Source: Flavonifractor sp. An306 (GTDB lineage: Bacteria; Bacillota; Clostridia; Oscillospirales; Oscillospiraceae). Taken from it: 56,399 nt of DNA. A model generated the notes under the pieces. The model had not been told where the DNA came from, did not search any database, and saw only the letters and a list, made by a program, of their open reading frames with translations. Location: assembly GCF_002159455.1 (NCBI RefSeq), contig NZ_NFIQ01000021.1, positions 1 to 56,399 on the forward strand. Reading direction: 5' to 3'. Shown one piece after another: positions 1 through 7,322 of this stretch; position 1 is the stretch's first letter; each line of letters starts with the position of its first letter. The position numbers and the translations under genes are program-made.

Positions 1-235
1 GCCCCCGGTCCGGGAGGAGCACAAGAAGCGGCAGCGGAAAAAGAAGAAACCCGCCGCCCAGGCCCAGCCCGCCCCCGCTCCCGCTCCGGCGCCCAAGGCC
101 GCCGGGCGGCAGAAAAACCGGCGGGGCGGCCGGGACCGGGGCCGTCCGATGGAGCATACCCTGCGCAGCAACGGGCAGAAGGACTCCACCGAGCAGCCCA
201 GCCTGATGAAGCCTTACTATCTCAGCGACGACTGA
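1..235 (+). CDS. C-terminal end of an unidentified basic protein (5' truncated)
   Basis: Only the last 77 codons are in the window, with the reading frame starting at base 2 and a TGA at 233-235. The visible tail is low complexity: a run of Lys/Arg, then Pro-Ala repeats, then an Arg-Gly patch, ending in an acidic YYLSDD. Such tails occur on RNA- or DNA-binding proteins such as helicases, RNases and PSP1-type proteins, but no diagnostic domain is visible, so I do not assign a function. It runs in the same direction as the kinase-like gene 25 bases downstream and may be co-transcribed with it. Confidence 0.6.
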   Translation, partial: PPVREEHKKRQRKKKKPAAQAQPAPAPAPAPKAAGRQKNRRGGRDRGRPMEHTLRSNGQKDSTEQPSLMKPYYLSDD

Positions 236-260
236 GACCTTTGGACGAAAGGGAGGGTCC

Positions 261-1529
261 ATGCCGGATATACTCTCATTTGTGGTGCATCTCTGCTGTG
301 ACCTGATGCTGCTCAACTCCATCTACCGGATGCTGGGCCTGTTCTGCGACCGGAGCAAGGTGGACCGGCGGGTGGAATATCTGGTCTACGGCGTGGTCTG
401 GCTACTCTCGAGCCTCAGCAATATCCTGCTGGGGATCCCCATGGTCAATATTCTGACCACCCTGGCCGCCCTGCTGGCCCTCTCCTTTTTCCTCTATCCG
501 GGCTGGAGCTTCTATAAGCTGGCCTGCACCCTGGGGGTGAGCGCCCTGCTCATGCTCAGCGAGACCGCTGTGTACGGCCTGCTGCTTCTCTGCCGGATAT
601 CGAAGGAGGAGATCATCCTCCTGGGCACCCCCATGTCCCGCCTGCTGATCTTTTTCCTGTCCCTCACCGTGGAGCGCAAATGGAGGGCCAGGGGCATCCC
701 CCAGGCCTCCCGGCTGTACTGGATCAGCGTTGTGGCCATTCCCGGGGGTACCATCGGGGTCATGCTGCTGCTGAGCAAATGGACGGCCGGCGTGGACGGC
801 TCGGTATTCCTGTCGGTGGCAGCCATCCTGCTGCTGGTGGATCTGCTGGTCTTTTACGTGCTGGACCGGATGGAGGCCTACAGCGCCGCCTACTACCAGC
901 AGGAGCTGCTGGCCGAGCAGAACCGGGCCTATCAGGCGGAATGGGCCCTGCTGGGCCAGCGGGAGCGCCGGATGGGAGAGCTGCGGCAGGATATGAAAGA
1001 CCGCCTGACCATGCTGCGGACCTGCGCCGCCCAGGGCCGGACGGCGGAGCTGGAGGGGTATCTGAACGCCTTTTCGGAGCAGCTGGCCAGCCCCGGCCTT
1101 GTCCGCACCGGCAACCCGGACATTGACAGCATCCTCAACTACAAGCTGGATCAGGCCCGCCGGGCCGGAGCCCGGCTGGAGGTGGAGGTCAGACTGCCGG
1201 AGGGGCTGAAGGCGGAGCTGTTCGACCTGAACGTGATTCTGGGCAACCTGATGGACAATGCGGCGGAGGCCCTGGCCCGGTGTGAGGACAAGTTCCTCTC
1301 CCTCACCCTGCGGGCCGACCGGGGCCTGCTCTTTCTGCGGGTGGTCAACTCCTATGACGGCCTGGTGCTCACCGACGGGGCGGGCTACCGCACCCGGAAG
1401 GAGGGCGGCGAACACGGTCTGGGGCTGGGCATTGTGCAGAGAACGGTGGATAAGTACCACGGTCAAATGCGCATCCACAGGGCCGAAACCCTGTTTACCG
1501 TGGAAGTACTCCTCTATCTGGAGGAATAA
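261..1529 (+). CDS. GHKL-type sensor histidine kinase-like membrane protein lacking the usual phospho-acceptor His
   Basis: 422 residues starting at an ATG preceded by GGGAGG. Residues 1-205 are a string of hydrophobic helices (about six membrane spans), as in AgrC/quorum-sensing-type kinases. A short helical region follows, then a C-terminal GHKL ATPase domain with a clear N box (NLMDNAAEAL, Asn333) and G box (HGLGLGIV). The dimerisation segment reads LRQDMKDRL, where AgrC-type kinases usually carry HDMKN-like sequence; the position expected to be the phosphorylated His is Gln243. The family normally phosphorylates a LytTR response regulator, but none is adjacent on the visible side. It may have lost kinase activity, act as a phosphatase or an ATP-binding sensor, or use another His. 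Family assignment is firm; activity is not. A terminator follows directly. Confidence 0.85.
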   Translation: MPDILSFVVHLCCDLMLLNSIYRMLGLFCDRSKVDRRVEYLVYGVVWLLSSLSNILLGIPMVNILTTLAALLALSFFLYPGWSFYKLACTLGVSALLMLSETAVYGLLLLCRISKEEIILLGTPMSRLLIFFLSLTVERKWRARGIPQASRLYWISVVAIPGGTIGVMLLLSKWTAGVDGSVFLSVAAILLLVDLLVFYVLDRMEAYSAAYYQQELLAEQNRAYQAEWALLGQRERRMGELRQDMKDRLTMLRTCAAQGRTAELEGYLNAFSEQLASPGLVRTGNPDIDSILNYKLDQARRAGARLEVEVRLPEGLKAELFDLNVILGNLMDNAAEALARCEDKFLSLTLRADRGLLFLRVVNSYDGLVLTDGAGYRTRKEGGEHGLGLGIVQRTVDKYHGQMRIHRAETLFTVEVLLYLEE

Positions 1530-1533
1530 GTGG

Positions 1534-1571
1534 AAAAGTCCCGCTCTGTGTGCCGCGGAGCGGGACTTTTT
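1534..1571 (+). terminator. Rho-independent terminator after the kinase-like gene
   Basis: Inverted repeat with arms AAAAGTCCCGCTC and GAGCGGGACTTTT around a short loop, followed by T residues. It lies 5 bases after the stop and insulates the lexA promoter. Confidence 0.85.
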
Positions 1572-1581
1572 GTGGAAACTT

Positions 1582-1621
1582 AGAACAAATGTTTGCGCAT
1601 TGGGGCGGGATATGGTATACT
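1582..1621 (+). promoter_or_regulatory. lexA promoter with overlapping LexA box
   Basis: The box AGAACAAATGTTTG (1582-1595) matches 13 of 14 positions of the Gram-positive LexA (DinR) consensus CGAACRNRYGTTYG. It overlaps the -35 TTGCGC (1593-1598), which is 17 bases from a -10 TATACT (1616-1621). This geometry predicts LexA autorepression and SOS induction of lexA, and possibly of ogt and xth behind it. Confidence 0.85.
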
Positions 1622-1655
1622 CAGACTGGATGATTACAACAAAGGAGGGTCTGCC

Positions 1656-2267
1656 ATGAAGGCGCTTACCCCCAAGCAGCAGCAGATCTATGACTATATC
1701 GTCTCCTTCTCCCAGGAGCATGGGTATCCCCCCTCGGTTCGGGAGATCGGGGAGCACGTGGGGCTGAAGTCCCCCTCCACCGTCCACTTTCATCTGAAGG
1801 GGCTGGAGACCGCGGGGCTGATCACCAAGGCCGAGGGCAAGACCCGGGCCATTACGGTGAGCGGCGCCCACGGCGCCCCCGCCCAGCCGGAGCCTCCCCG
1901 GGACAAGATCCCGGTGGTGGGCAAGGTGGCCGCCGGCGCCCCCATCCTGGCCCAGGAGTGCATTGAGGACTACCTGACCTTTGAGACCGGCGGCCGGGAG
2001 GGGGAGTACTTCGCCCTGGAGGTGCGGGGGGAATCCATGAAGTACGCCGGCATCCTGCCCGGGGACCTGGTGGTGGTCCACCAGCAGCCCGACGCCCACA
2101 GCGGGGAGATCGTGGTGGCCCTCTTTGAGGACGAGGCCACGGTAAAGACCCTCCGCCGGAAGGACGGCCACACCTGGCTTATGCCGGAGAACCCGGACTA
2201 TGAGCCCATCGACGGGGACGGCTGCACCATCCTGGGCAAGGTCACCGCCGTGATGCGGCGGTACTGA
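1656..2267 (+). CDS. lexA: LexA repressor (SOS regulator, self-cleaving)
   Basis: 203 residues. The ATG at 1656 follows AAAGGAGGG, which decides the start over an upstream in-frame codon that lies inside the operator. The N-terminal winged helix (about 1-65) opens with LTPKQQQIYDYI. The peptidase S24 domain carries the cleavage site Ala93-Gly94 (VAAGAP), the nucleophile Ser127 (GESMKYAG) and the general base Lys164 (ATVKTL). LexA represses DNA-damage genes and cleaves itself when RecA filaments form. It heads a unit with ogt four bases downstream and xth overlapping that, so repair of alkylated and abasic DNA is probably co-transcribed with the SOS switch. A second predicted target in this window lies near 17.2 kb. 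Confidence 0.97.
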   Translation: MKALTPKQQQIYDYIVSFSQEHGYPPSVREIGEHVGLKSPSTVHFHLKGLETAGLITKAEGKTRAITVSGAHGAPAQPEPPRDKIPVVGKVAAGAPILAQECIEDYLTFETGGREGEYFALEVRGESMKYAGILPGDLVVVHQQPDAHSGEIVVALFEDEATVKTLRRKDGHTWLMPENPDYEPIDGDGCTILGKVTAVMRRY

Positions 2268-2271
2268 GGCC

Positions 2272-2730
2272 ATGGATCGGGTTCTGTTTGACACCCCCGT
2301 GGGGCCCATGGCCCTGGAGTGCGAGGGGGAGTGTCTCACCGCCCTGTACCTCCCCTGCCGGCCCGTGGAGGCGGCGGGAGCGGAGACGCCGCTGCTGGCC
2401 CGGGGCCGGGCCCAGCTGCTGGAGTATTTCCAGGGAAAGCGGCGGGTGTTCGACCTGCCCCTGGCCCCCCAGGGCACCCCCTTTCAGCGGCGGGTGTGGA
2501 GCTCCCTGGCGGAGATCCCCTACGGGGCGACCATCAGCTACAAGGAACTGGCCCGGCGGGTGGACCGGCCGAAGGGCTTTCAGGCGGTGGGCCAGGCCAA
2601 CGGCAGAAACCCCCTGCCCATTTTCCTGCCCTGCCACCGGGTGGTGGGGGCGGACGGCTCTCTCACCGGCTACGCCGGGGGGCTGGAGCTGAAACAATTT
2701 TTGCTGGAACTGGAGAGAAACAACCCATGA
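2272..2730 (+). CDS. ogt: Methylated-DNA--[protein]-cysteine S-methyltransferase
   Basis: 152 residues, the usual length of a single-domain Ogt. It transfers O6-alkyl groups from guanine to its own Cys121 in the signature LPCHRVV, in a one-shot suicide reaction. The DNA-binding helix-turn-helix region (FQRRVWSSLAEIPYG, then SYKELA) and the conserved NPLPIFLPCHRV segment are intact, as is the following GSLTGYAGG loop. It starts four bases after the lexA stop and its own stop overlaps the xth start (ATGA), so translation of the three repair genes is likely coupled. Confidence 0.95.
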   Translation: MDRVLFDTPVGPMALECEGECLTALYLPCRPVEAAGAETPLLARGRAQLLEYFQGKRRVFDLPLAPQGTPFQRRVWSSLAEIPYGATISYKELARRVDRPKGFQAVGQANGRNPLPIFLPCHRVVGADGSLTGYAGGLELKQFLLELERNNP

Positions 2731-3479
2731 AATTGGTAACCTGGAACGTCAACGGCCTGCGGGCCTGTCTGAACAAGGGCTTTCTGGACTTTTTCCACAG
2801 TGTGGACGCCGATGTGGTGTGCCTGCAGGAGACCAAGCTCCAGCCCCACCAGATTGAGCTGGAGCTGCCCGGCTATGAACTCTACTGGAACAGCGCCGAG
2901 AAGAAGGGCTATTCGGGCACGGCGGTGTTTACCCGCATCAAGCCCCTGAGCGTGACCTGCGGCATCGGCATCCCGGAGCACGACACCGAGGGCCGTGTGA
3001 TCACCGTGGAGTATGAGGACTTTTTCCTGGTGTGCTGCTATACCCCCAACGCCCAGAACGAGCTGGCCCGCATCGACTACCGGATGAAGTGGGAGGACGA
3101 CTTCCGGGCCTACCTCATGGCGCTGGATGAAAAAAAGCCGGTGGTGCTGTGCGGGGACCTGAACGTGGCCCATGAGGAGATCGACCTGAAAAACCCCAAG
3201 AGCAACCGGGGCAACGCCGGCTTCTCCGACCAGGAGCGGGGCAAGATGACCGAGCTGCTGTCCAGCGGCTTTGCCGACAGCTTCCGCTCCCTCTACCCCG
3301 ACAAGGAGGGGGCCTATACCTGGTGGAGCTACCGGTTCAACGCCCGGAAGAACAACGCCGGGTGGCGCATCGACTACTTTATCCTGTCCGACCGGCTGCT
3401 GCCCCGGGTGGAGGACCAGGTGATCCGGTCCGACGTCACCGGCAGCGACCACTGCCCGGTGGAGCTGATCCTGAAGTAA
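2727..3479 (+). CDS. xth: Exodeoxyribonuclease III (AP endonuclease)
   Basis: 250 residues in the endonuclease/exonuclease/phosphatase fold. Motifs are the opening MKLVTWNVNGLRA, the metal-binding Glu in CLQETKLQ, the GDLNVAHEEIDL segment, the HCPVELIL end with the catalytic His, and a WRIDYFILSDRL segment. It cleaves DNA at abasic sites and trims 3' blocks in base-excision repair. The start ATG overlaps the ogt stop (ATGA at 2727-2730). Its placement behind lexA suggests SOS co-induction, which is unusual for this normally constitutive enzyme and is my inference from layout. Confidence 0.95.
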   Translation: MKLVTWNVNGLRACLNKGFLDFFHSVDADVVCLQETKLQPHQIELELPGYELYWNSAEKKGYSGTAVFTRIKPLSVTCGIGIPEHDTEGRVITVEYEDFFLVCCYTPNAQNELARIDYRMKWEDDFRAYLMALDEKKPVVLCGDLNVAHEEIDLKNPKSNRGNAGFSDQERGKMTELLSSGFADSFRSLYPDKEGAYTWWSYRFNARKNNAGWRIDYFILSDRLLPRVEDQVIRSDVTGSDHCPVELILK

Positions 3480-3483
3480 AAGA

Positions 3484-3525
3484 AAACGGGGGCCCGCGGA
3501 ACACAGTTCCGCGGGCCCCGTTTTT
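3484..3525. terminator. Bidirectional terminator between xth and spoIIP
   Basis: Strong GC hairpin (GGGGCCCGCGGAAC arm pairing across a short loop) flanked by A-run and T-run, so it can end transcripts from both convergent genes. The last bases overlap the spoIIP stop codon. Confidence 0.9.
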
Positions 3526-4684
3526 ATTCCTCCAGCCCCAGCAGCACCTGCCCGGCGGCACGGGCGAAGAGCCGGGCCCCCGCCAGGGCCTCCTGCAGGG
3601 TGTTGCCGTGGGTGCCCACCTCCACCAGCAGGGAGCCGGAGCAAAGCTGCTGGTTGTACCGGGAGGAGCGCATGGTCATGGGCCGGGCCAGGGTGGGATA
3701 CAGGGTGTTCATGCCGTTCTGGATCTTGCAGGCCAGGGTGAGGTTTTCCATCCAGTTGGGGTGCTCGCCCCCCTCGCTGGACCCCAGCACCAGCATCACC
3801 TGGGCGGTGGAGGTGCCGTCCACGGTGGTCACCGCCTTGTACACCGTGCCGTCCTCCCCGATGAGGGCGTCCCGGTGGACGTCCAGCACGATGCGGATGG
3901 TGGGGTATTGCTCCAGGTAGGCCTTGACCGCCTGGGCCGAGCGGTCATAGGCCCCGTTGTACTGGGGGTAGTCGTACAGTGTGGTGTCGTGTACCACCCC
4001 CAGGCCCATCTCGGTAAAGACCTTTTCCATCTCGGTGCCTACCCGCACCATGTTGTAGTTGGTGTCCAGGGTGCGGGTGTTGTTGTCCGAGGGAGTGTAC
4101 ACGTCGGTGCCGTCTGGGGTGTAGGCCTCCGAGCCGTGGGTGTGGATAATGAGGATCTGGGGTCCCTCCTCCGGCAGGGTGATGGGCACCATGGCGGCGG
4201 CGGCTGCCGCCAGATCCACGTCCAGGCTGGTGCGGTTGTAGAGGTACAGGCCCCCCGCCACGTCGTACCCCTCCGGGCTGGTGGGGAGCAGGGTCTGGGC
4301 CACAATGTCCGACGGGGCGGCGGTGGTCTCGGGCAGGGCGGTGATGTCGTCCAGGTCCCGGGCGGGCTGCCCGGCGGGCAGATCCAGGACCTCCTCCTCC
4401 TGCCCGGTCTCCCCCGCTCCCCCTCCGTTGGCCAGCAGCAGCGGGGACTGCCCCACAGCCAGCCGCCCCCAGCCGTCCAGGGCAGCCAGGGGCCCCTCCT
4501 CCGACGGCAGGCCCAGCTCGGCCTGCAGGGCTGCCGCCACGAACTGGGGGTTCTCCCCCAGCTCCCGCAGGGCGGAGGCCGCCCCCGCCCCGGTGCACAG
4601 CGGGAGCACCCACACCGCCAGAGTGGCCAGAAACAGAGCCGCCGCCCGGCGCAGCAGCCTTCCCCATTGGATCTTTTGCCGCAT
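3524..4684 (-). CDS. spoIIP: Stage II sporulation protein P (peptidoglycan amidase/endopeptidase)
   Basis: 386 residues. A basic N-terminus and a hydrophobic helix (about 11-35) anchor it in the membrane. A variable Pro/Ala-rich linker follows, then the SpoIIP catalytic domain from about residue 175 with ILIIHTHGSEAY (metal His), a central Tyr/Asp-rich block, VLDVHRDAL and the closing LLVEVGTHGNTL. Together with SpoIID and SpoIIM it thins and remodels the septal wall so the mother-cell membrane can engulf the forespore. It is monocistronic with a SigE-like promoter upstream, as known for Bacillus spoIIP. Confidence 0.95.
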   Translation of the reverse strand: MRQKIQWGRLLRRAAALFLATLAVWVLPLCTGAGAASALRELGENPQFVAAALQAELGLPSEEGPLAALDGWGRLAVGQSPLLLANGGGAGETGQEEEVLDLPAGQPARDLDDITALPETTAAPSDIVAQTLLPTSPEGYDVAGGLYLYNRTSLDVDLAAAAAAMVPITLPEEGPQILIIHTHGSEAYTPDGTDVYTPSDNNTRTLDTNYNMVRVGTEMEKVFTEMGLGVVHDTTLYDYPQYNGAYDRSAQAVKAYLEQYPTIRIVLDVHRDALIGEDGTVYKAVTTVDGTSTAQVMLVLGSSEGGEHPNWMENLTLACKIQNGMNTLYPTLARPMTMRSSRYNQQLCSGSLLVEVGTHGNTLQEALAGARLFARAAGQVLLGLEE

Positions 4685-4714
4685 AACACATCATCCTTTG
4701 TAGTTTGATAGTCA

Positions 4715-4742
4715 TATGTATGCGGCGGGGGCGGCGGATATG
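4715..4742 (-). promoter_or_regulatory. SigE-type sporulation promoter for spoIIP
   Basis: Read on the minus strand, -10 element CATACATA (4715-4722) preceded by a CATATCC -35-like element (4736-4742) with a 13-base gap. This resembles the Bacillus mother-cell SigE consensus (-35 containing ATA, -10 CATACANT) and fits the known SigE dependence of spoIIP. Confidence 0.6.
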
Positions 4743-4768
4743 AGCCTGTCCTCCCGCCGGATGGAAAA

Positions 4769-4816
4769 ACTTTGACCATCAAACTATCTTGACATTTGAC
4801 GCGGCGGGAGTATAAT
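4769..4816 (+). promoter_or_regulatory. Promoter and FabT-like operator of the MarR-DegV operon
   Basis: Near-consensus promoter: -35 TTGACA (4789-4794), 16-base gap, -10 TATAAT (4811-4816). Immediately upstream sits ACTTTGACCATCAAACT (4769-4785), containing the dyad TTTGA-N3-TCAAA. It matches about 14 of 17 positions of the streptococcal FabT operator as I recall it (ANTTTGATTATCAAATT). It is a good candidate for the autoregulatory site of the MarR protein encoded next. Confidence 0.7.
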
Positions 4817-4845
4817 GCTTAACAGCAAATCAAGGAGGGAGCGCC

Positions 4846-5322
4846 GTGGAACAGGGCAGAGAGACGCTGAACCGGTTTTTGACCGACTTGTTCGACCGCT
4901 TCCAGCGGGCGGAGGCAGCCTTTTTCCATGGGGCGGACCTGTCGCCCCAGGAGGCCCGGCTGCTGGAGACCGTCTGCCAGGCGGTGGACGGGGGGCTGGA
5001 CAACCGCTCCACCGCCATCGCGGCCGCCCGGCGGGTGACGGCGGGGACGCTGACCTCGGCGGCCAAGCTGCTGGAGAAAAAGGGATACCTGACCCGCCGC
5101 CGGGACGAGCGGGACCGGCGGGTGGTGCGGCTGCAGCCCACCGAGCTGGGCCGGAAGGCCAGCGAGGGCTACGCCGCCTTTCGCAGAACCCTGATGGAAA
5201 ACGCCCTGTCCTGCCTGACGGAGGACGAGGCGGCCGCCCTGACCCGGGCGGCGGATAAGCTGGCTCAGGTCATGGGCCGGGGCCCGGTCCGGGAGAAAAG
5301 TCAAATGGAGGGATATGTATGA
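4846..5322 (+). CDS. MarR-family transcriptional regulator, FabT-like by context
   Basis: 158 residues from a GTG start preceded by AAGGAGGGA. The winged helix-turn-helix lies at about 35-110, with the MarR wing signature KLLEKKGYLTRRRDERDRRVVRLQ split across it, and helices at both ends for dimerisation. MarR proteins are ligand-responsive repressors, commonly of their own operon. Two clues point to lipid control: the FabT-type operator upstream and the overlapping downstream DegV gene, whose family binds fatty acids. In streptococci FabT represses fatty-acid synthesis genes and a DegV (fakB) gene. The lipid role is an inference; the MarR family is clear. Confidence 0.9.
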   Translation: MEQGRETLNRFLTDLFDRFQRAEAAFFHGADLSPQEARLLETVCQAVDGGLDNRSTAIAAARRVTAGTLTSAAKLLEKKGYLTRRRDERDRRVVRLQPTELGRKASEGYAAFRRTLMENALSCLTEDEAAALTRAADKLAQVMGRGPVREKSQMEGYV

Positions 5323-6188
5323 GCGCCATTGCCATTGCCACCGACAGCAACAGCGGCATTACCCAGGCCCAGGCCAGGGAGCTGGGCATCTATGTGCTGC
5401 CCATGCCGTTTTACATCAATGACGAGCTGTTTCTGGAGGATATCACCCTGAGCCAGGAGCAGTTTTACCAGCGTCTGGCGGAGGACGCCGACGTAAAGAC
5501 CACCCAGCCCGCCCCCGGCGACGTCATCGAGCTGTGGGAGCAGATGCTGAAGGACCACGACCAGGTGGTGTACATCCCCATGTCCAGCGGCCTGAGCTCC
5601 TCCTGGGAGACGGCGGAGATGCTGTCCCAGGACTATGAGGACAAGGTGTTCGTGGTGAACAACCAGCGCATCTCAGTGACTCAGCGGCAGTCGGTGCTGG
5701 ACGCCAAGGCCCTGGCCCAGGCCGGGGTGGGGGCGGCGGAGATCAAGCGCCGCCTGGAGGAGACCAAGTTCGAGTCGGACATCTACATCACGGTGGACAC
5801 CCTGAAGTACCTGAAAAAGGGCGGCCGCTGCACCCCGGCGGCGGCGGCCATCGGCACGGTGCTGGGCCTGAAGCCGGTGCTGCGGATCCAGGGGGAGAAG
5901 CTGGACTCCTTTGCCAAGGCCAGAGGCTGGAAGGCGGCCAAAAAGACCATGCTGGACGCCATCCACAAGACCATGGACACCCAGTTTGCCGGCCTGTCCG
6001 GCCCGGAGGAGCTCCACATCGCCGCCGCCTTCACCGGCAAGCGGGAGGACGCCCAGGAGTGGCTGGCCGAGCTGGAGGAGGAGTTCCCCGGCTACCCCAT
6101 CCACATGGATCCCCTCTCCCTGTCGGTGGCCTGCCACATCGGCCCCGGCGCCCTGGCGGTGACCGTCACCAAGGCCCTGAAGCCCTGA
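5319..6188 (+). CDS. DegV-family protein (fatty-acid-binding FakB type)
   Basis: 289 residues, typical DegV length. It opens with IAIATDSNSGIT, has the conserved TTQPAPGD block, SGLSSSWETA near residue 90 and the KYLKKGGRC segment near 172. Family members hold one fatty acid and present it to the kinase FakA, giving acyl-phosphate for phospholipid synthesis. No FakA (DAK-domain) gene is visible here. The start overlaps the MarR stop by four bases (ATGA), so the two are translationally coupled and presumably share the FabT-like control. Confidence 0.92.
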   Translation: MSAIAIATDSNSGITQAQARELGIYVLPMPFYINDELFLEDITLSQEQFYQRLAEDADVKTTQPAPGDVIELWEQMLKDHDQVVYIPMSSGLSSSWETAEMLSQDYEDKVFVVNNQRISVTQRQSVLDAKALAQAGVGAAEIKRRLEETKFESDIYITVDTLKYLKKGGRCTPAAAAIGTVLGLKPVLRIQGEKLDSFAKARGWKAAKKTMLDAIHKTMDTQFAGLSGPEELHIAAAFTGKREDAQEWLAELEEEFPGYPIHMDPLSLSVACHIGPGALAVTVTKALKP

Positions 6189-6194
6189 ATACAG

Positions 6195-6235
6195 AAAAAA
6201 CCTGTCTGCCGCTGACGCGGCAGACAGGTTTTTTT
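6195..6235. terminator. Bidirectional terminator between DegV gene and asrC
   Basis: Perfect 18-base inverted repeat (AACCTGTCTGCCGC core) around TGAC, with A-run before and T-run after. It serves both convergent units. Confidence 0.92.
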
Positions 6236-6236
6236 A

Positions 6237-7304
6237 TTACTCCCGGGGTCCGGCGGTGTGGTGCATGGACAGGGGCTTGACGTTGAAGTTGGAGCGGTAC
6301 TCGGTCTCGTGCCAGAAGATGTCCTCGGCCACCAGACACTCGGGGTTGAGCTCCACCCCCTCCAGCAGGATCTCCTTGAACTTCTTGTACCCCGCCCGGT
6401 CGATGAGGTGGCCGCCGTGGAGGTACTCGGGCTTGTAGTCCATGACCCAGGCGGAGAATTTTTGCCAGTTCTTCAGCACGCCCAGAATCACGTCCTCGGT
6501 GGCCCAGTTGAGGAACATCTTGCCGGTGCGGGGGGTCTGACGGCCGGTGCGGCCGCCCAGGATCACCCGGTAGAACTTGGTCTCCTGCCGGGTCCAGGCG
6601 GAGGTGGGGCACACCCGCACGCACTCGCCGCAGCCCACGCAGCAGCAGGGGTCCTTCTCCACCTTGCCCACCGCCTTGTTGGCGGAGAGCACCCGGGTGG
6701 CCCCGTGCTCGCAGGCCCGGACGCAGGCGCCGCAGGCGATGCACCGCTCGGGGTGGTAGGTCATCCGGGCCACGCCGATGATGCCGAAGTCGCACAGGTG
6801 GGCCTTGTTGCAGTCGTTGGGGCAGCCGGCAATGTTGATCTTGATGTGGTAATGGCTGGGGAAGATGATGGGCTCGATCTTCCGGGCCAGCTCAAAGGTG
6901 TTGCAGTTGCCGCAGATGCAGTGGTAGTTGCCCACGCAGGCGGTGATGTTCCGGGCGCCGATGGTGGGATAGCCCGCCTTGGGGTCCCAGGGCTGGGGCT
7001 CGTGGGCCACGGTGTCCATGTCCACGCCGCACAGCTCGGCGTCCACTTCCTTGATGTAGCTCTCCAGGTACTCGTTTACCGCCGGGATGTTCTCATACTT
7101 GATGCCGGTGATGTCGAAGGTCTGGCGGGTGCCGAAGTGGAAGTTGCCGTCCCCCCAGGTGTTGGCGATGTGCTCCACATAGGAGAGGTATTTGGCGTCC
7201 ACCATGCCGCCGGGCACCCGCATCTGGAGCATGAACTCCCCGGGCACCTTGGACTGCCGGAAGCAGTTCAGGCGCAGCTTTTTGACGTTGATATCGTGAT
7301 TCAT
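6237..7304 (-). CDS. asrC: Anaerobic sulfite reductase subunit C (siroheme/Fe-S catalytic subunit)
   Basis: 355 residues. The siroheme-[4Fe-4S] coordinating cysteines appear as CVGNYHC (C-x5-C) and CPNDC (C-x3-C). Between about 210 and 260 a ferredoxin insert carries two [4Fe-4S] motifs, CIACGACVRAC and CVGCGECVRVC. The N-terminal half has the sulfite-reductase half-domain with the GTRQTFDITGI segment. With AsrA and AsrB it reduces sulfite to sulfide in the cytoplasm using NADH-derived electrons. It is the last gene of the asrABC operon, 18 bases after asrB, and ends at a bidirectional terminator. Confidence 0.95.
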   Translation of the reverse strand: MNHDINVKKLRLNCFRQSKVPGEFMLQMRVPGGMVDAKYLSYVEHIANTWGDGNFHFGTRQTFDITGIKYENIPAVNEYLESYIKEVDAELCGVDMDTVAHEPQPWDPKAGYPTIGARNITACVGNYHCICGNCNTFELARKIEPIIFPSHYHIKINIAGCPNDCNKAHLCDFGIIGVARMTYHPERCIACGACVRACEHGATRVLSANKAVGKVEKDPCCCVGCGECVRVCPTSAWTRQETKFYRVILGGRTGRQTPRTGKMFLNWATEDVILGVLKNWQKFSAWVMDYKPEYLHGGHLIDRAGYKKFKEILLEGVELNPECLVAEDIFWHETEYRSNFNVKPLSMHHTAGPRE

Positions 7305-7322
7305 CCTTCACCCACTCCTCTC

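Noticed and set aside
1593-1655. Upstream start for LexA at 1593
   Set aside because: It lies in the LexA box and promoter; ATG 1656 has AAAGGAGGG in front.
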